From: Bufo bufo
Taxonomy: Eukaryota; Chordata; Amphibia; Anura; Bufonidae
Direction: 5' to 3'
DNA length: 64,000 nt
NCBI RefSeq assembly: GCF_905171765.1
Contig: NC_053392.1
Span: 106,194,220-106,258,219 of the forward strand
Shown here: in pieces, positions 1 to 10,774 of the stretch
How positions within the stretch are numbered: position 1 is the first letter of the stretch
Layout: every line of letters begins with the position of its first letter
The notes under the pieces: generated by a model
Told to the model about the DNA's origin: nothing
The model's input: the letters and a program-made list of their open reading frames with translations, nothing else
Databases searched by the model: none
Made by a program: the position numbers and the translations under genes

Positions 1-175
1 CAATGTATCCGCAAAAAACGGATGACATTCGGATGTCATTCCGTATGTCATCCGTTTTAAACGGAATCCGTTCCTGGAAATTAAATCCTGCCCACAGAAA
101 ACAAAGGGGAAGGGCTTGGCAGAGCTGGATCCAGATTTGTGGTAATCAGACTGGAGAAGTTGGCAAGTTGTCAAG

Positions 176-3100
176 ATGCCACTGTACGATGTTGAGCGTT
201 TGATCACTTTGATTGAAGAGCGTCCCAATCTATGGGATACACGGCTGGAGGCATACCATGACCGCGTGCAGAAAGATAGGTCCTGGGAGGAAATTGCCAC
301 GGAACTTAATGGGGCAGAATTTGCGAAAGCAGATGCCAAGAAGCGTCAAATCATCAGTGAGTAATTTATATATGTTTATATGTCTGGTCAGATTTCTTGT
401 ATGAAATGCATGTACTCAGGAAGGTGTAATTTATGGCTCTCCTAACTACTACTCCTCCTTTGCCGTGCTGTCTAGAGTAGTAGTTTTTCAGCATTTGGAG
501 AGCAGCAGGCTGACCATGCATTCCATATAGAATAACTATCCAGTTTTTTTTGCTTGGCAAACTTTAAAAATCCTTAGGTCAAAGATTTTAACTTTGGAGC
601 TGGTTTGCAAACATTTGAACCCCACCGTCTAAGATTTTTACTTTGCAAACCTGTGCATAGCAAGGCATTCATATACATCTGCATATGCATGCTTTTGGAG
701 CTGGTTTGCAAACATTTGAACCCCACCGTCTAAGATTTTTACTTTGCAAACCTGTGCATAGCAAGGCATTCATATACATCTGCATATGCATGCTTTTGGA
801 GCTGGTTTGCAAACATTTGAACCCCCAGTCCCAGATTTTTGCTTTGCAAACCTGGGCAGAGCAAGGCATTATTAATACAGCTGCATATGGCTACTTTTTT
901 TTTTAGGGCCTTGCATACATGTTAACTCCTTATAGCATGGCTGCTCAAGCTGTGGCCATCCTGCTTCGGACAATCTACAACACCTAACATGCCATGCTAT
1001 AGGCTGATAGCTGTAGCCTGTGCAGAAATGATGGGAGTTGTAGTTTGGAAACAGCATGAGGGCCTGAGGTACTGCATGCCAGCCTTACAGCTAAAACTTT
1101 AAATTGAGTAGATTAGTGTTTGGATAGTGTGTAAATCTCAGATATGTGGTTTTTTTTTATGATTGCAATTTTAAAATATATGTCAGTTTATTCTTTTTTC
1201 TTTTTTTATCCTAGTCAGCAAAATAAAAAACCGCTGGTACTCTTGCCGTGACCAGTTTAAGAGGGAATTGAACCTGCGGCATAAAAGTGGGGATGGTTCT
1301 TTGGCAAAAAAGCCTTACCTATATACGGAAAATTTGCAATTTCTACGGCCTATAATGGAAACAAGACCGTAAGTAATGTTTTAATAATATTATATTTAAA
1401 TGTCATCTTGATGAGTATAGTTTGGTTCTTGGCAGACTGGCGTTTCTCGGTCGACCTGTGAATTCAGTTTTCAGGCTCTCGCAAGCGGCCCAAAAATGAC
1501 CAGATAAGGACCAATGCATTCAGATTGGATATGGATCCATTTAAAATGCCTAAATTTGACCGGCATCATGCCTCTTTTACTAAACATGCTGCGCTTTTTG
1601 CTCCGGCCAAAAAACCGGAACACTTGCCGCAAGGCCGGATCCTGAATTAATGCCCATTGAAAGGCATTGATCCGTATCCGGCCATTAAGCTAAACGTCAT
1701 TTCGGCGCATTGCCGCATCCGACATTTCGCTTTTTCAAAGTGGTTACCATGGCTGCCGGGACGCTAAAGTCCTGGCAGCCATGGTAAAGTGTAGCGGGGA
1801 GCAGGGGAGCAGTGTACTTACCGTCCGTGCGTCTCCCCGGGCGCTCCAGAGTGACGTCAGGGCACCCCAAGCGCATGGATCATATGATAACATGGATCAC
1901 GTCATCCATGCGCACGGGGCGCCCTGACGTCATTCTGGAGCGCACCGGGAGCCGCACGGACTGTAAGGTTCCGTCTTCAAATGCTTTGAGTACACTTGCG
2001 TTTTTCCGGATCCGGAGTGTAATTCCGGCAAGTGGAGTACACGCCGTATCCGGACAACGCAAGTGTGAAAGAGGCCTAAATGATGTATTACGAATTTAGG
2101 TGTGCTCCAGGAGGTGGCGAACCAAAGGGATCCGTCCTGAGGTACAATGTAAGTAAATGTGAACGGATCCTTTTGCTGTTACACAATATGGTGCAATTGT
2201 AAACGGATCCATTTCCCATTGCCTTCCATTGTAAAGTCAGGAGTCCCTATTAATATACCATTTGATCAGAATTTTCACCTATCCAAAGGTATTTTTTATC
2301 TTGAAACGTCCACATCACCATGAGAAAGCCTCTATGTTACAAAATAACAGGCATGCTCAACCTGCGGCCCTCCCGCTGTTGCCAAACTACAACTACCAGC
2401 ATGCACAAACAGCATACAGCTATCAGCTTACAGTAGGCCAACGTGGGAGTTTTAGTTGGACAACACTCATTGAGTGAGGAATCCTGTGGGTTTAGTTGAA
2501 CTAGATAGTCAATCTATCCAGACAGAATCAGTTATTCTCGTCAGCAGTGGGCCTATGGTTTTTTCATATCCAATAGCTTGGATAGTGACCCTGCGTCATG
2601 CATAAAACTGTTGGCAACTAGCAACTCCCACAATGCTCCTATTAAGAGGATTTCTGTATGCTGTTCGGAAATGATGGGAAATGTAGGTCGGAAATTGCTT
2701 GACGTTTCCCAGATATGCATGTCTGTCAAATAATAATCATTTAAACTTTTTTGTTTTTCTAGATTAATTAACTTTTTAATAATACTTCTGAAAATATTTT
2801 ACAGGACCGTTGATAACCTCAGCAGTGCTCCGGAGGTTGACCAAGCACCATCTGGGCCAGCATCACAAGAAAACCCATCTGCCCCTCCATCCACGGATGA
2901 AACTCCCCCAATAGAAACAGTCGTGGAGGATGTCCCGGAAATTCAAACAGTGCCACAGCAGATAAGCTCCCAGCCTCGTTCCTCGGGTAGACGTAGGGGT
3001 CCCCCTCCCCACGATTCTGGTTTAGATACTCGAGCCATTGTTGAAGCAAGGGTTATGGACTATTTAAACCAGAATCGTGGTGAGAGTGCGGATGAAACGA

Positions 3101-3435
3101 TGGTTAAAAGTCTTGTGCCCTTACTAAAAAAAATACCCGAGGAACGAAAAGCTCGGTGTCTATCTGCTGTGGCACTGTTGATGGACCTATTTGCAGGTCC
3201 ACAAGAACCAATCGAAACGGTGCACAATTTAGAGCGTGACCGAGATGTAATGCTTAATTGGAGGCCATTTGCTCCAACTTTTGCACAGAATCCACCCCCA
3301 TCTCGATTCCATCACGGAGACAGCTCATCCCTGTCGAGTTTTCAATTCGAGGCTGGACACCCCAGGTCTTCTCAGGCAACTCGTCTCCCAAGTTCAAACC
3401 CTGGCCCTTTTACAAGGGATCTTTTTGACCTTTAA
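176..3435 (+). CDS. Harbinger accessory protein with MADF and BESS-like domains, three exons
   Basis: Predicted exons are 176-356, 1215-1368 and 2805-3435. The donors are GTGAGT at 357 and GTAAGT at 1369; the acceptors are CTAG at 1211-1214 and ACAG at 2801-2804. Reading phases match across both junctions and give about 321 residues without a stop. Exons 1-2 encode a MADF (Myb/SANT-like) fold: LITLIEERPNLWD, then RSWEEIATELN, then IKNRWYSCRDQF. Exon 3 has an acidic, proline-rich linker and a C-terminal BESS-like helix (MVKSLVPLLKKIPEE). In this superfamily the Myb-like partner binds subterminal DNA and helps bring the transposase into the nucleus. An AATAAA lies about 30 bases after the stop. 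The exon structure is inferred from sequence only. A host MADF gene is an alternative, but the neighbouring transposase argues for the transposon partner. Confidence 0.8.
452..515. repeat. Degenerate hAT-like foldback fragment
   Basis: Short imperfect palindrome (GGCTCTCC...ACTACTACTCC against AGTAGTAGTTT...GGAGAGCAGC). It resembles a worn copy of the foldback seen intact at 7725-7871. It lies inside the accessory-gene intron. Confidence 0.35.
594..896. repeat. Three tandem copies of a 101-bp unit
   Basis: The phrase GGAGCTGGTTTGCAAACATT recurs at about 597, 698 and 799, a constant spacing of 101 bp. Copies one and two are almost identical over the whole unit, while the third has diverged (CCCAGTCCCAGATTTTTGC). 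The array is in intron 1 of the Harbinger accessory gene. No coding function is seen. Confidence 0.9.
920..1078. repeat. hAT-like MITE fragment, degenerate
   Basis: Contains the half-motifs GCATGGCTGCTCAAGC and GATGGGAGTTGTAGTTTGG of the intact foldback family at 7725-7871, in the same order. The ends are worn and no target duplication is visible. Confidence 0.5.
1438..2240. mobile_element. Harbinger-type MITE with a second MITE nested inside
   Basis: The left part (about 1438-1565, CTGGCGTTTCT...CTCGCAAGCGGCCC) and the right part (about 2135-2240, ATGGTGCAATTGTAAACGG) match the MITE family at 21111-21475. Between them lies a second foldback, about 1568-2077, ending GTGTGAAAGAGGCC then TAA. 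Its central arms pair around GACGTCA (1849-1856 with 1924-1931). Both sit in the intron between exons 2 and 3 of the accessory gene, so this Harbinger carries other, mostly non-autonomous, Harbinger relatives. Confidence 0.65.
2351..2470. repeat. hAT-like MITE copy
   Basis: GGCATGCTCAACCTGCGGCC, then CTACAACTACCAGCATGC, then a partial reverse complement. It matches the palindrome at 7725-7871 with divergence, mainly in the right arm. About 2600-2700 holds another, weaker trace (ATGATGGGAAATGTAG). It lies in the last intron of the accessory gene. Confidence 0.6.
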
Positions 3436-3896
3436 TTTTTTCCTTTCCTAAAAATTTGTTTGCCAAAATAAATGACATTTTTCATTTAAATATGTCTATT
3501 AATTTTTATTTATAGAATTAACGTTAATAACATATAGTTCTAAAAATTAACTGCAAACACATTTTTTTAACATTTTTATTGGTTGCAAAAATAAAGAAAA
3601 TGGGGTTTCAAAAACACAATTCAAAATTACATTTTGATCATTTTTTGACTAATGTTATTTTGAGGTATTTGAAGGTATTTAATAGCAAAAAAAAAACACC
3701 AAAAATTATAACACTATCACCTAATTTTGAGAAAATGATAGTCATTTGTAAAATATTAAATACCTCAGCTCGCAAGCCCACGTCAAGGGTCCTCTTTATC
3801 TTGCGAGTCCCTAAACTAAACTAACAACAGGGGATCTAACTAAACTAATAAATTGAAAATTTGGAAAGTAATTTGGAAACCAGATTCAAGCTGAAA
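3436..3896. other. Intergenic spacer between the convergent Harbinger genes
   Basis: AT-rich and non-coding. It carries AATAAA near 3468, a plausible polyadenylation signal for the + strand gene. I see nothing else in it. Confidence 0.6.
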
Positions 3897-5289
3897 TCAA
3901 CGACTTCCACGGATGGCTTCCAATTGCCACGGTAATGCCCCCTCTGGACTGCTGAAAAAGTCGGCATAGAAATCCCGAACAGCTAGCCCAGCCGTTCCCG
4001 GTCTTCCAGTCCGACTGAGATCAAAATTGACTGAAGATGGCACATTTTGACCAAAATCAGCATCAGCGGAGGCATCATGTATCCTGGTGAAGTTGTGCAG
4101 CAGTACACAAGCCTGTATCACCAGGGTGGCATTGTCCGGATTCATTTGTATGGATGACATGAATACTCTCCACTTACTGGACAGTATTCCAAAAGCGCAC
4201 TCCACATACCGACGGGCGCGAGTCAATCGATAATTGAAGATGCGCTTCCTGTCATCCAGATCGCGTCTAGGGAAGGGCCGCATCAGGTGATGTGACAATG
4301 CGAATCCTTCGTCTGCCACGATCACAAATGGAGCCGGCGGACCTACAGATCCGGGTAGTCTTCTTGGCTCTGGCAGGGCAAGCTGGTTTTCACGAAGCCG
4401 TTCACCCATTCTGGAAACACTAAAGATGCGGCTGTCCGAAGTGCTCCCGTAGGCCCCGATATCCACAATTACAAACTTGTAGTTACTGTCAACCAAGGCC
4501 ATCAGCACTACTGAAAAATATTGTTTGTAATTGAAGAACCGGGACCCTGAGTGAGGCGGTTTCTTCACATGGATGTGCTTTCCGTCCAGTGCCCCAATGC
4601 AGTTTGGAAACTGCGCGGATTGGAAAAAACCCTCGGCGATACGAAGCCAATCTTCCGCCTTGGGGGTGGGCATCACCGCATCTCTGAGTCGCTGCCATAT
4701 GACTTAACACGTATGGCAGACAATCCCAGAGATAGTTGAGATCCCTAGCAAAAATTCAAAGTGCAGCGATGCAAACGAATTTCCAGTTGCAAGGAATCTG
4801 TGGGAAAAAAAAAAATTAGTTTAGTTCAATTAAAATACACAAAATATTCATATTACCGATAAAAACTTACCTCAACGTGACAATAAGCCTTTGTTCGGCA
4901 GAGATGCTGCGCCGCATGCTAGTGTCCATGAAGTTAAGGTCAGGGTGGAGAGACGACAAAAGGTGATCAAATGACTCCATGGACATACGGCAAAAATTGT
5001 GAAACTTGAAGGGGTCTTGACGCAGATCATTATAAAGTGTATGAAATTGTCCCTTCTGAATTCTCTGCGCAACAATGGGATGAATCCAGTGTCTCCTCCT
5101 CCTCCTCTCCGGTTCTTCTTCCAACATTGCTGGTTGTTGTCCAAATAAGCGAAATAGGACCCAATGGAACAGAACTCCACAAATATCCTTCGGCATGTTT
5201 TCGCAGGAGAGTATGCACGGAAAAATGGCTATACAGCAAAATTTCCACACAGAGCTCTTTACCTCACGATGAACCAAAGAAAATGGCAC
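3897..5289 (-). pseudogene. Harbinger (HARBI1-like) DDE transposase, in-frame stop
   Basis: The upstream exon is 5289-4867 (about 140 codons), with a donor GTAAG at 4870-4866. The second exon starts after an acceptor near 4791 and runs to 3897. The catalytic region is clear: GALDGKHIHV (first Asp), DIGAYGSTSDSRIF (second Asp) and RYVECAFGIL (Glu). The conserved FLATG...SLHFEF segment opens exon 2, but an in-frame TAA lies at 4706-4704 just before VIWQRLRD. As read here the protein would stop before all three catalytic residues. An ORF restarts at 4676 with the entire catalytic core. So the core is intact but separated from the N-terminal helix-turn-helix half. Alternative splicing around the stop cannot be excluded. 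Confidence 0.8.
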
Positions 5290-5509
5290 CTGAGGTAATC
5301 ATATCTTGTCTTTTTATTCACTTCTTTTCACTTTTTTTCAAAGAAATCCAAACAACTTTATTTGCTTCTTAAATTTAGACATCTTTCCGTTTTTTGCGGA
5401 TCCGCAAAAAATGGATGACATACGGAAACATTTTCAGGAACAACGGATCCGCAAAAAACGGACAGAAAATCGGATTATGGAAAAATACTGACGTGTGAAT
5501 GTAGCCTAA

Positions 5510-5684
5510 GTCTGTCCTTTTGTCCCTTGCTGGACTAAAACTTTTCCTCAGAGCTGAAGTGCTGGATCTGCACCTTTTCACTCTCTCAGTAACAGTCTAC
5601 TTACTGATCTCCACACTGACCTGTCTCTGTCCCCACTGAACTAATCATCAACTCTCATCTGCCTCACTAGGCCTAACCTAGGTA
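5510..5684. other. Spacer between Harbinger and Tc1 elements
   Basis: No coding potential or repeat structure recognised. Confidence 0.5.
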
Positions 5685-5686
5685 TA

Positions 5687-6740
5687 TACACTCACCTAAA
5701 GAATTATTAGGAACACCTGTTCTATTTCTCATTAGTGCAATTATCTAGTCAACCAATCACATGGCAGTTGTTTCAATGCATTTAAGGGTGTGGTCCTGGT
5801 CAAGACAATCTCCTGAACTCCAAACTGAATGTCAGAATGGGAAAGAAAGGTGATTTAAGCAATTTTGAGCGTGGCATGGTTGTTGGTGCCAGACGGGCCG
5901 GTCTAAGTATTTCACAATCTGCTCAGTTACTGGGATTTTCACGCACAATCATTTTTAGGGTTTACAAAGAATGGTGTGAAAAGGGAAAAGCATCCAGTAT
6001 GCGGCAGTCCTGTGGGAAAAAATGCCTTGTGGATGCTAGAGGTCAGAGGAGAATAGGCCGACTGATTCAAGCTGATAGAAGAGCAACATTGACTGAAATA
6101 ACCACTCGTTACAACCGAGGTATGCAGCAAAGCATTTGTGAAGCCACAACACGCACAACCTTGAGGCGGATGGGCTACAACAGCAGAAGACCCCACCGGG
6201 TACCACTCATCTCCACTACAAATAGGAAAAAGAGGCTACAATTTGCACGAGCTCACCAAAATTGGACTGTCGAAGACTGGAAAAATGTTGCCTGGTCTGA
6301 TGAGTCTCGATTTCTGTTGAGACATTCAAATGGTAGAGTCCGAATTTGGCGTAAACAGAATGAGAACATGTATCCATCCTCTGATGGCTACTTCCAGCAG
6401 GATAATGCACCATGTCACATAGCTCGAATCATTTCAAATTGGTTTCTTGAACATGACAATGAGTTCACTGTACTAAAATGGCCCCCACAGTCACCAGATC
6501 TCAACCCAATAGAGCATCTTTGGGATGTGGTGGAACGGGAGCTTCGTGCCCTGGATGTGCATCCCTCAAATCTCCATCAACTGCAAGATGCTATCCTATC
6601 AATATGGGCCAACATTTCTAAAGAATGCTATCAGCACCTTGTTGAATCAATGCCACGTAGAATTAAGACAGTTCTGAAGGCAAAAGGGGGTCCAACACCG
6701 TATTAGTATGGTGTTCCTAATAATTCTTTAGGTGAGTGTA
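5687..6740 (+). mobile_element. Tc1/mariner transposon with perfect terminal repeats
   Basis: The ends are 31-bp perfect inverted repeats (left 5687-5717, beginning TACACTCACCTAAAGAATTA; right 6710-6740). They are flanked by TA on both sides (5685-5686 and 6741-6742), the Tc1/mariner target site. The single gene inside (5837-6706) fills most of the 1,054-bp element. Perfect ends suggest recent insertion or selection for mobility supplied by another copy. Confidence 0.93.
5837..6706 (+). pseudogene. Tc1-like transposase, internally deleted
   Basis: 289 codons, uninterrupted. The N-terminus has the paired-type helix-turn-helix region (LSISQSAQLLGFSRTIIF, about 23-40). The catalytic motifs are WSDESRF (first Asp, about 154), FQQDNAPCH (second Asp, about 188) and NPIEHLW (Glu, about 222). 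The family is usually about 340 residues. About 50 are missing in frame between the first and second Asp: GRVRIWRKQNENM is followed at once by YPSSDGYFQQD. The lost segment includes core strands of the RNase-H-like fold, so this copy should be catalytically dead although it reads through. It could still bind the terminal repeats. Confidence 0.9.
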
Positions 6741-6742
6741 TA

Positions 6743-6931
6743 TGACCTGAACTTTATCCCCATCTAGTGGTGGGATGTATAAATTACACCTAATCTGCCT
6801 GTCAACAGAGATTTTGCAGATACATAAATACAAAGTTATACCATACTGTACAAGGCAATTGTTAAGACCAAAAAGTACTTTTAAGCAGTGCCCACACACG
6901 CATAGTGGGACGCTGCACTAACATCGACCTG
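6743..6931. other. Spacer, nothing recognised
   Basis: Non-coding sequence between the Tc1 element and the following MITE remnants. Confidence 0.4.
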
Positions 6932-7260
6932 TAAGGCTGAGTTCACACTTGAGTTATTTGGTCAGTTTTGGCCCTGTAACTGCCCAAATAAGTGAAGTGT
7001 GCAGTGATTCTAAGAGCGACGCCTGTCATCTGCGTGTCATACGGACTCACAGTATTGTTTCACTACCACAGCAGACTCCCTATGCGTGTTACTGCAAGGC
7101 AAAGTGTTCTACACCACTATACAGGCTCTCTGCAGCCAGGAAATACCTTCTTTTTTTTTTTACGCGATTCATCATGAAAAAAATTCGGAACGAATTAAAT
7201 CTTTTCGGAAAATTCGGCGAACCAGTCGAATAGAATTTTTGAGAAATTCGCTCATCTCTA
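6932..7260. repeat. Harbinger MITE end joined to hAT-like MITE end
   Basis: TAAGGCTGAGTTCACACTTG at 6932 is a Harbinger-type end with no matching right end. From about 7170 the sequence is ATTCGG/GAAATTCGCTC-rich and finishes GAAATTCGCTCATCTCTA (7243-7260), the end type of the TAGAGATGAGC hAT-like family. The two look like fragments joined by an old insertion or deletion. Confidence 0.5.
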
Positions 7261-7397
7261 ACAGTAACACCACAATTGTGGTCGTAAACTGTTATTTGGG
7301 GATACACCAGAGCTCAGAAGGAAAAGAGCGGCATCTGGATTTTCTAACATGGAATTTTCTGTCATGGCTTTTAAGAGAGATAATTTTTTATTTTTTT

Positions 7398-8940
7398 TTG
7401 TGTGAGGGCTTATTTTTTGCGGGACAAGCTGTAGTTTTTATTGGCACCATTTTAGGGTACATTTGGCTTTCTGGTAGCTTTTTATCTCATTTTTTGGGAT
7501 GTGAAAAAAGCTGTTTGGTGTCACTGTTCTATATTTTTTTTTATACACCGTTCACTTGATAGGGTAGATAATGTGATATTTTTGTGGATATGGTCGTTAT
7601 GGATGCAACAATATCAAATATGTCTATTTTTTTTATTTTTACGTTTTACACAATAACATTAACATGTTTTTGTGTTGCCATTTTCTGAGAGCCATATTTT
7701 TTTTTAATTTTTCTATGGTCTATGGCGGGCATGCTCAACTTGCGGCCCTCCAGCTGTTGCAAAACTACAACTCCCATCATTCCCAGACAGCCTACAGCTA
7801 TCAGCCTACAGAAGGGCATGGTGGGAGTTGTAGTTTTACAACAGCTGGAGGGCCGCAGGTTGAGCATCCCTGGTCTATGGTCTTGTGGGAGGGCTTGTTT
7901 TTTGCGGGATAAGGTGACGTTTTTATTGCAACCATTTTGGGCTACATACGACTTTTTGTTTGATTGATGTTATATTTTTTGGGAGGTGCGGTGACTAAAA
8001 AAAGCTGTTTTGGCTTCATTTTTATTTGTTTTTCTTTTACACTGTTCATTTGATGGGGCAGTTCATGTGATATTTTTGTAGATCCAGTTGTTACGGATGC
8101 GGTAATACCAAATATATCTATTTTTAATGTTATTTTTTTTTACGTTTTACACAATAAGAGCAGTTTTAGAAAAAAAATCTTGTTTTTGTGTTGCAATTTT
8201 CTTAGAGCCATATCTTTATAATTTTTCTGGCTATGGTCTTGTGTGGGGGCTCATTTTTTGCGGGATGAGATTATGTTTTTATTGCCACTATTTTGGGGTA
8301 CATACGACTTTTTGATCGATTTAACATTGTTTCTTGTGAGGTGTTTTGGCTAATGTTTATTTATTTTATTTTTTTACAGCATCATGTGATATGATGCTGT
8401 AATTTTTTTTTTTTTATAAAACACTTTATTTTTTATTTTTTTTTAACTTTGCGTCCCCCATAAGGTCATACAAGACCTCTGGAGGACATTTAACTTATTT
8501 TTTTTATTTTTATTATTGATTTCTTCCGTAACTGGGGCTGTTACAGTTACAGGGGAAATACACCCTCCAGAGAGGTTGTACAGCATAATACTGAGATGTA
8601 CAGTCTCAGAGCAGGGCTGATCGAGGTGTATGGAAGACCCGGCAGCTCCTGCACTCAACCGGCCCCAGCAGGCACATTACCAAAGGGCCAGGACAGGAAG
8701 CGCACATTGTTTTCTGATCTGTATACACAGTGCTAGTTGAGCGCTGTGTATACAGCGATCTAGAAGGCAAGGAAACTGAGGAACGGTCCCTGCCTTCTCT
8801 CTGGGGTGTCCTGCTGTCACTGACAGTGGGCCCCCCGCTCGGCAGCTGCACGATTAGCGTGCAGCTGCCATCTCTGAAAGGACGTTCCAGAACATCCAGA
8901 GATAAATCAGTTTATAGTCAATCGGTGGTCGGGAAGTGGT
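7398..8940 (+). repeat. Unclassified interspersed repeat with a ~350-bp unit tandemly repeated
   Basis: Three successive copies begin with a phrase like GAGGGCTTATTTTTTGCGGG (about 7404, 7893 and 8249). They go on through a GGTACAT-like phrase (GGGTACATTTGG, GGGCTACATACG, GGGGTACATACG), GTGATATTTTTGT and ACCAAATATATC. The first unit is interrupted by the foldback at 7725-7871. The third fades into AT-rich DNA and then a GC-richer tail ending GGTCGGGAAGTGGTTAA (about 8927-8943). No ORF is credible. The pattern is that of a long non-coding interspersed element of unknown class. Confidence 0.6.
7725..7871. mobile_element. hAT-like foldback MITE with 8-bp target duplication
   Basis: A 147-bp near-perfect palindrome. 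The left arm is ATGCTCAACTTGCGGCCCTC...ACTACAACTCCCATCAT and the right arm is its complement. It is flanked by GGTCTATG at 7717-7724 and 7872-7879, an 8-bp duplication that fits hAT transposition. It is the best-preserved copy of the family whose relics lie at 920, 2351 and about 2600. Confidence 0.85.
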
Positions 8941-8959
8941 TAAATAGAAAACAAAGAAA

Positions 8960-9200
8960 TGACTGCTATAAAGTCTACAGTACCCAGAAAGATTATCAAA
9001 ATTAGGATTATTTAGTTTAGTAAAAAGATGTCTGAGGGGAGATCTAATAACTATGTATAAATATATCAGGGGTCAGTAGAGAAATTTCTCCCATCATCTA
9101 TTTATGCCCAGGACTGTGACCATGATGAAGGGACATCCTTTACATCTAGGCGAGGAAAGAAGGTTTCTACATCTATGGAGATTTCTGCCAGAGGAGGTGG
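8960..9200 (+). repeat. LINE 3'-end fragment (CR1/L2-like)
   Basis: About 9006-9077 translates to [20 protein letters not shown], a short conserved block from the C-terminus of CR1/L2-type ORF2. It is comparable with the ERRDRGDMIETFKYI block of the LINE at 56.4 kb. Stops follow at once. Only this tail remains. Confidence 0.55.
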
Positions 9201-9213
9201 TGATAGTGAACTC

Positions 9214-9313
9214 ATTCGACAGCTCCTTTGGAAAATGAAAGATGGAATCTGATTGGTTGCTATGGGCAACTAAGACAGTTCAACTTTACACTAGTTTGAT
9301 AAATTACCCCAAT
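9214..9313. repeat. Half copy of a GATTTATCAAA-type foldback
   Basis: CAGCTCCTTTGGAAAATGAAAG, then GATTGGTTGCTATGGGCAAC, then TTTGATAAATTACCCC. This matches the right arm of the intact element at 18341-18517. Confidence 0.65.
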
Positions 9314-9892
9314 TATGTCTACTGGGGTCACTATTTTTTCAGCAGTATAGTACCTGGGGCATTGGGGAGCACCACGAACATAGTATTGGGAGTGGCAGCA
9401 GGATGACATTGTTGGGACACCAGGATGAGGAGGTTGATAGAAAAATTTAGAAATCTAACTGTCTAAAGGTCTTTGTAACCAACTCTGTAGAGATGAGATG
9501 TGGCTGAAAGAATTTGTGATGGTGGTCTGGGTCAGACGCAGGAGAAGAGGAAAGAGAGGGTCTACATGACAGGAGATGTCACTGGATGTAAGAGGTATGT
9601 GGTGCTATATCTCCTCCAAGTCTTTTATATTATAATTATATGTATTTTACATTTGGCAACTAAAAATTTAATTTAATTCCTTAATTTTTCACTTTAGGAG
9701 CCAATGGCTCCCGAGTATTTTTTTTTTGTCTGGATCAGTGTGTGCTGCTGTGTCCTAGATGAATGTGATATCATATGGCGTAGGAAGAGACTGTGGCACT
9801 CACAAAGCACCGTAGCTTCTTCGTACAGAAAAATAAAACTAAACTAAAATGGAGGGAGAGGCCCAAGTTGGGTAGACAGCCCCGGGCCTATC
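9314..9892. other. Unassigned region
   Basis: No coding region, terminal repeats or arrays recognised. The last five bases (CTATC, 9888-9892) are the target duplication of the following solo LTR. Confidence 0.4.
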
Positions 9893-10769
9893 TGTCATGG
9901 TGGGGAGTGGGAGAAAACTCCCCATCATATAGCGTAGTAGAACGGGGAAGCAGCTAGGCCTGGACACCAGGAAAAGGGAGCAGGTCTCCTCCTAATGCCA
10001 CCCTAATCCTGGCCCTGACTCCTAACTGTATGAGCAGACCCAGATGGTAGGTGGGCTCATACACAGGAACCTTGGACCCTGAGTCACCCTGAACCCTGCA
10101 ATGAGGTTAGGAGCAGGAGATGACCTGTTCATCCCAGATGTGAATGAACAGGAGTCTCCACTGACCTATCTACTAGGAAAGGGACAGCCAGTGAACAGCC
10201 ACTGGATCGGCAGGTAAGAGCCCAGAAACAACATGCACTTACCTGCCACGGCCACAACAACTGGACCACCATGCAGACAGGAAGCATGGCGGCCTAGGCA
10301 GAGCTGCTCACCGACTTCCGGAGGGTATGCGACTCGCAGGGGAAAATGTCTAGCAAACATGCTGGAAGACAGACACCACATGCCAGATAAGTAACAACAA
10401 CTAGACATACAACAGACCCCGCACATAACCCACACCAAACATAGATACAAGGGAAGGTAAAGACAACGGGAACATAGGGGAGATATCAAGGTGACATTGA
10501 TGTCTAGCTTGGAGGCCCTCCTACTGGACAGATGGTATATCCAGGATAGGAGCAGCACTCCAGCTCTCACAAAGTCCATATAAAGAGACAAGAGACCACA
10601 CCCAAGACACACCTAAATCCACACCAGCCAGGTAAGTAACTCCTCTGGTACCAGACAGGGAAGGACCCAGGGGAAAGGAGGAGCCACCTACATGCTGCAA
10701 CAACACGTTGCTGCAGGCAACAGCATGGATGGCAACCGTGTCATGGCGCACACAACAGAGGCCATGACA
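9893..10769. mobile_element. Solo LTR with 5-bp target duplication
   Basis: The 877-bp segment begins TGTCATGG and ends CCATGACA, a perfect 8-bp terminal inverted repeat with TG...CA ends. It is flanked by CTATC at 9888-9892 and 10770-10774. A 5-bp duplication and no internal coding sequence fit a Gypsy-type LTR left by LTR-LTR recombination. The orientation is not resolved. Confidence 0.8.
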
Positions 10770-10774
10770 CTATC

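Larger units (their letters stand above)
1..5506. mobile_element. PIF/Harbinger DNA transposon, left end outside window
   Basis: The element carries the two convergent genes typical of PIF/Harbinger: a DNA-binding accessory gene on + (176-3435) and a DDE transposase on - (3897-5289). Subterminal motifs around ATCCGCAAAAAA and GGATGACAT occur at both ends (about 8-60 and 5385-5465) in both orientations. The right end reads ...GTGTGAATGTAGCC followed by TAA (5507-5509), which fits the TWA target site of the superfamily. The left terminus must lie just before base 1. Its first intron has absorbed other repeats (594-896, 1438-2240). Confidence 0.85.

Noticed and set aside
10166..10751. Minus-strand ORFs of 148 and 76 codons
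   Set aside because: They lie wholly in the solo LTR and show no conserved motif.
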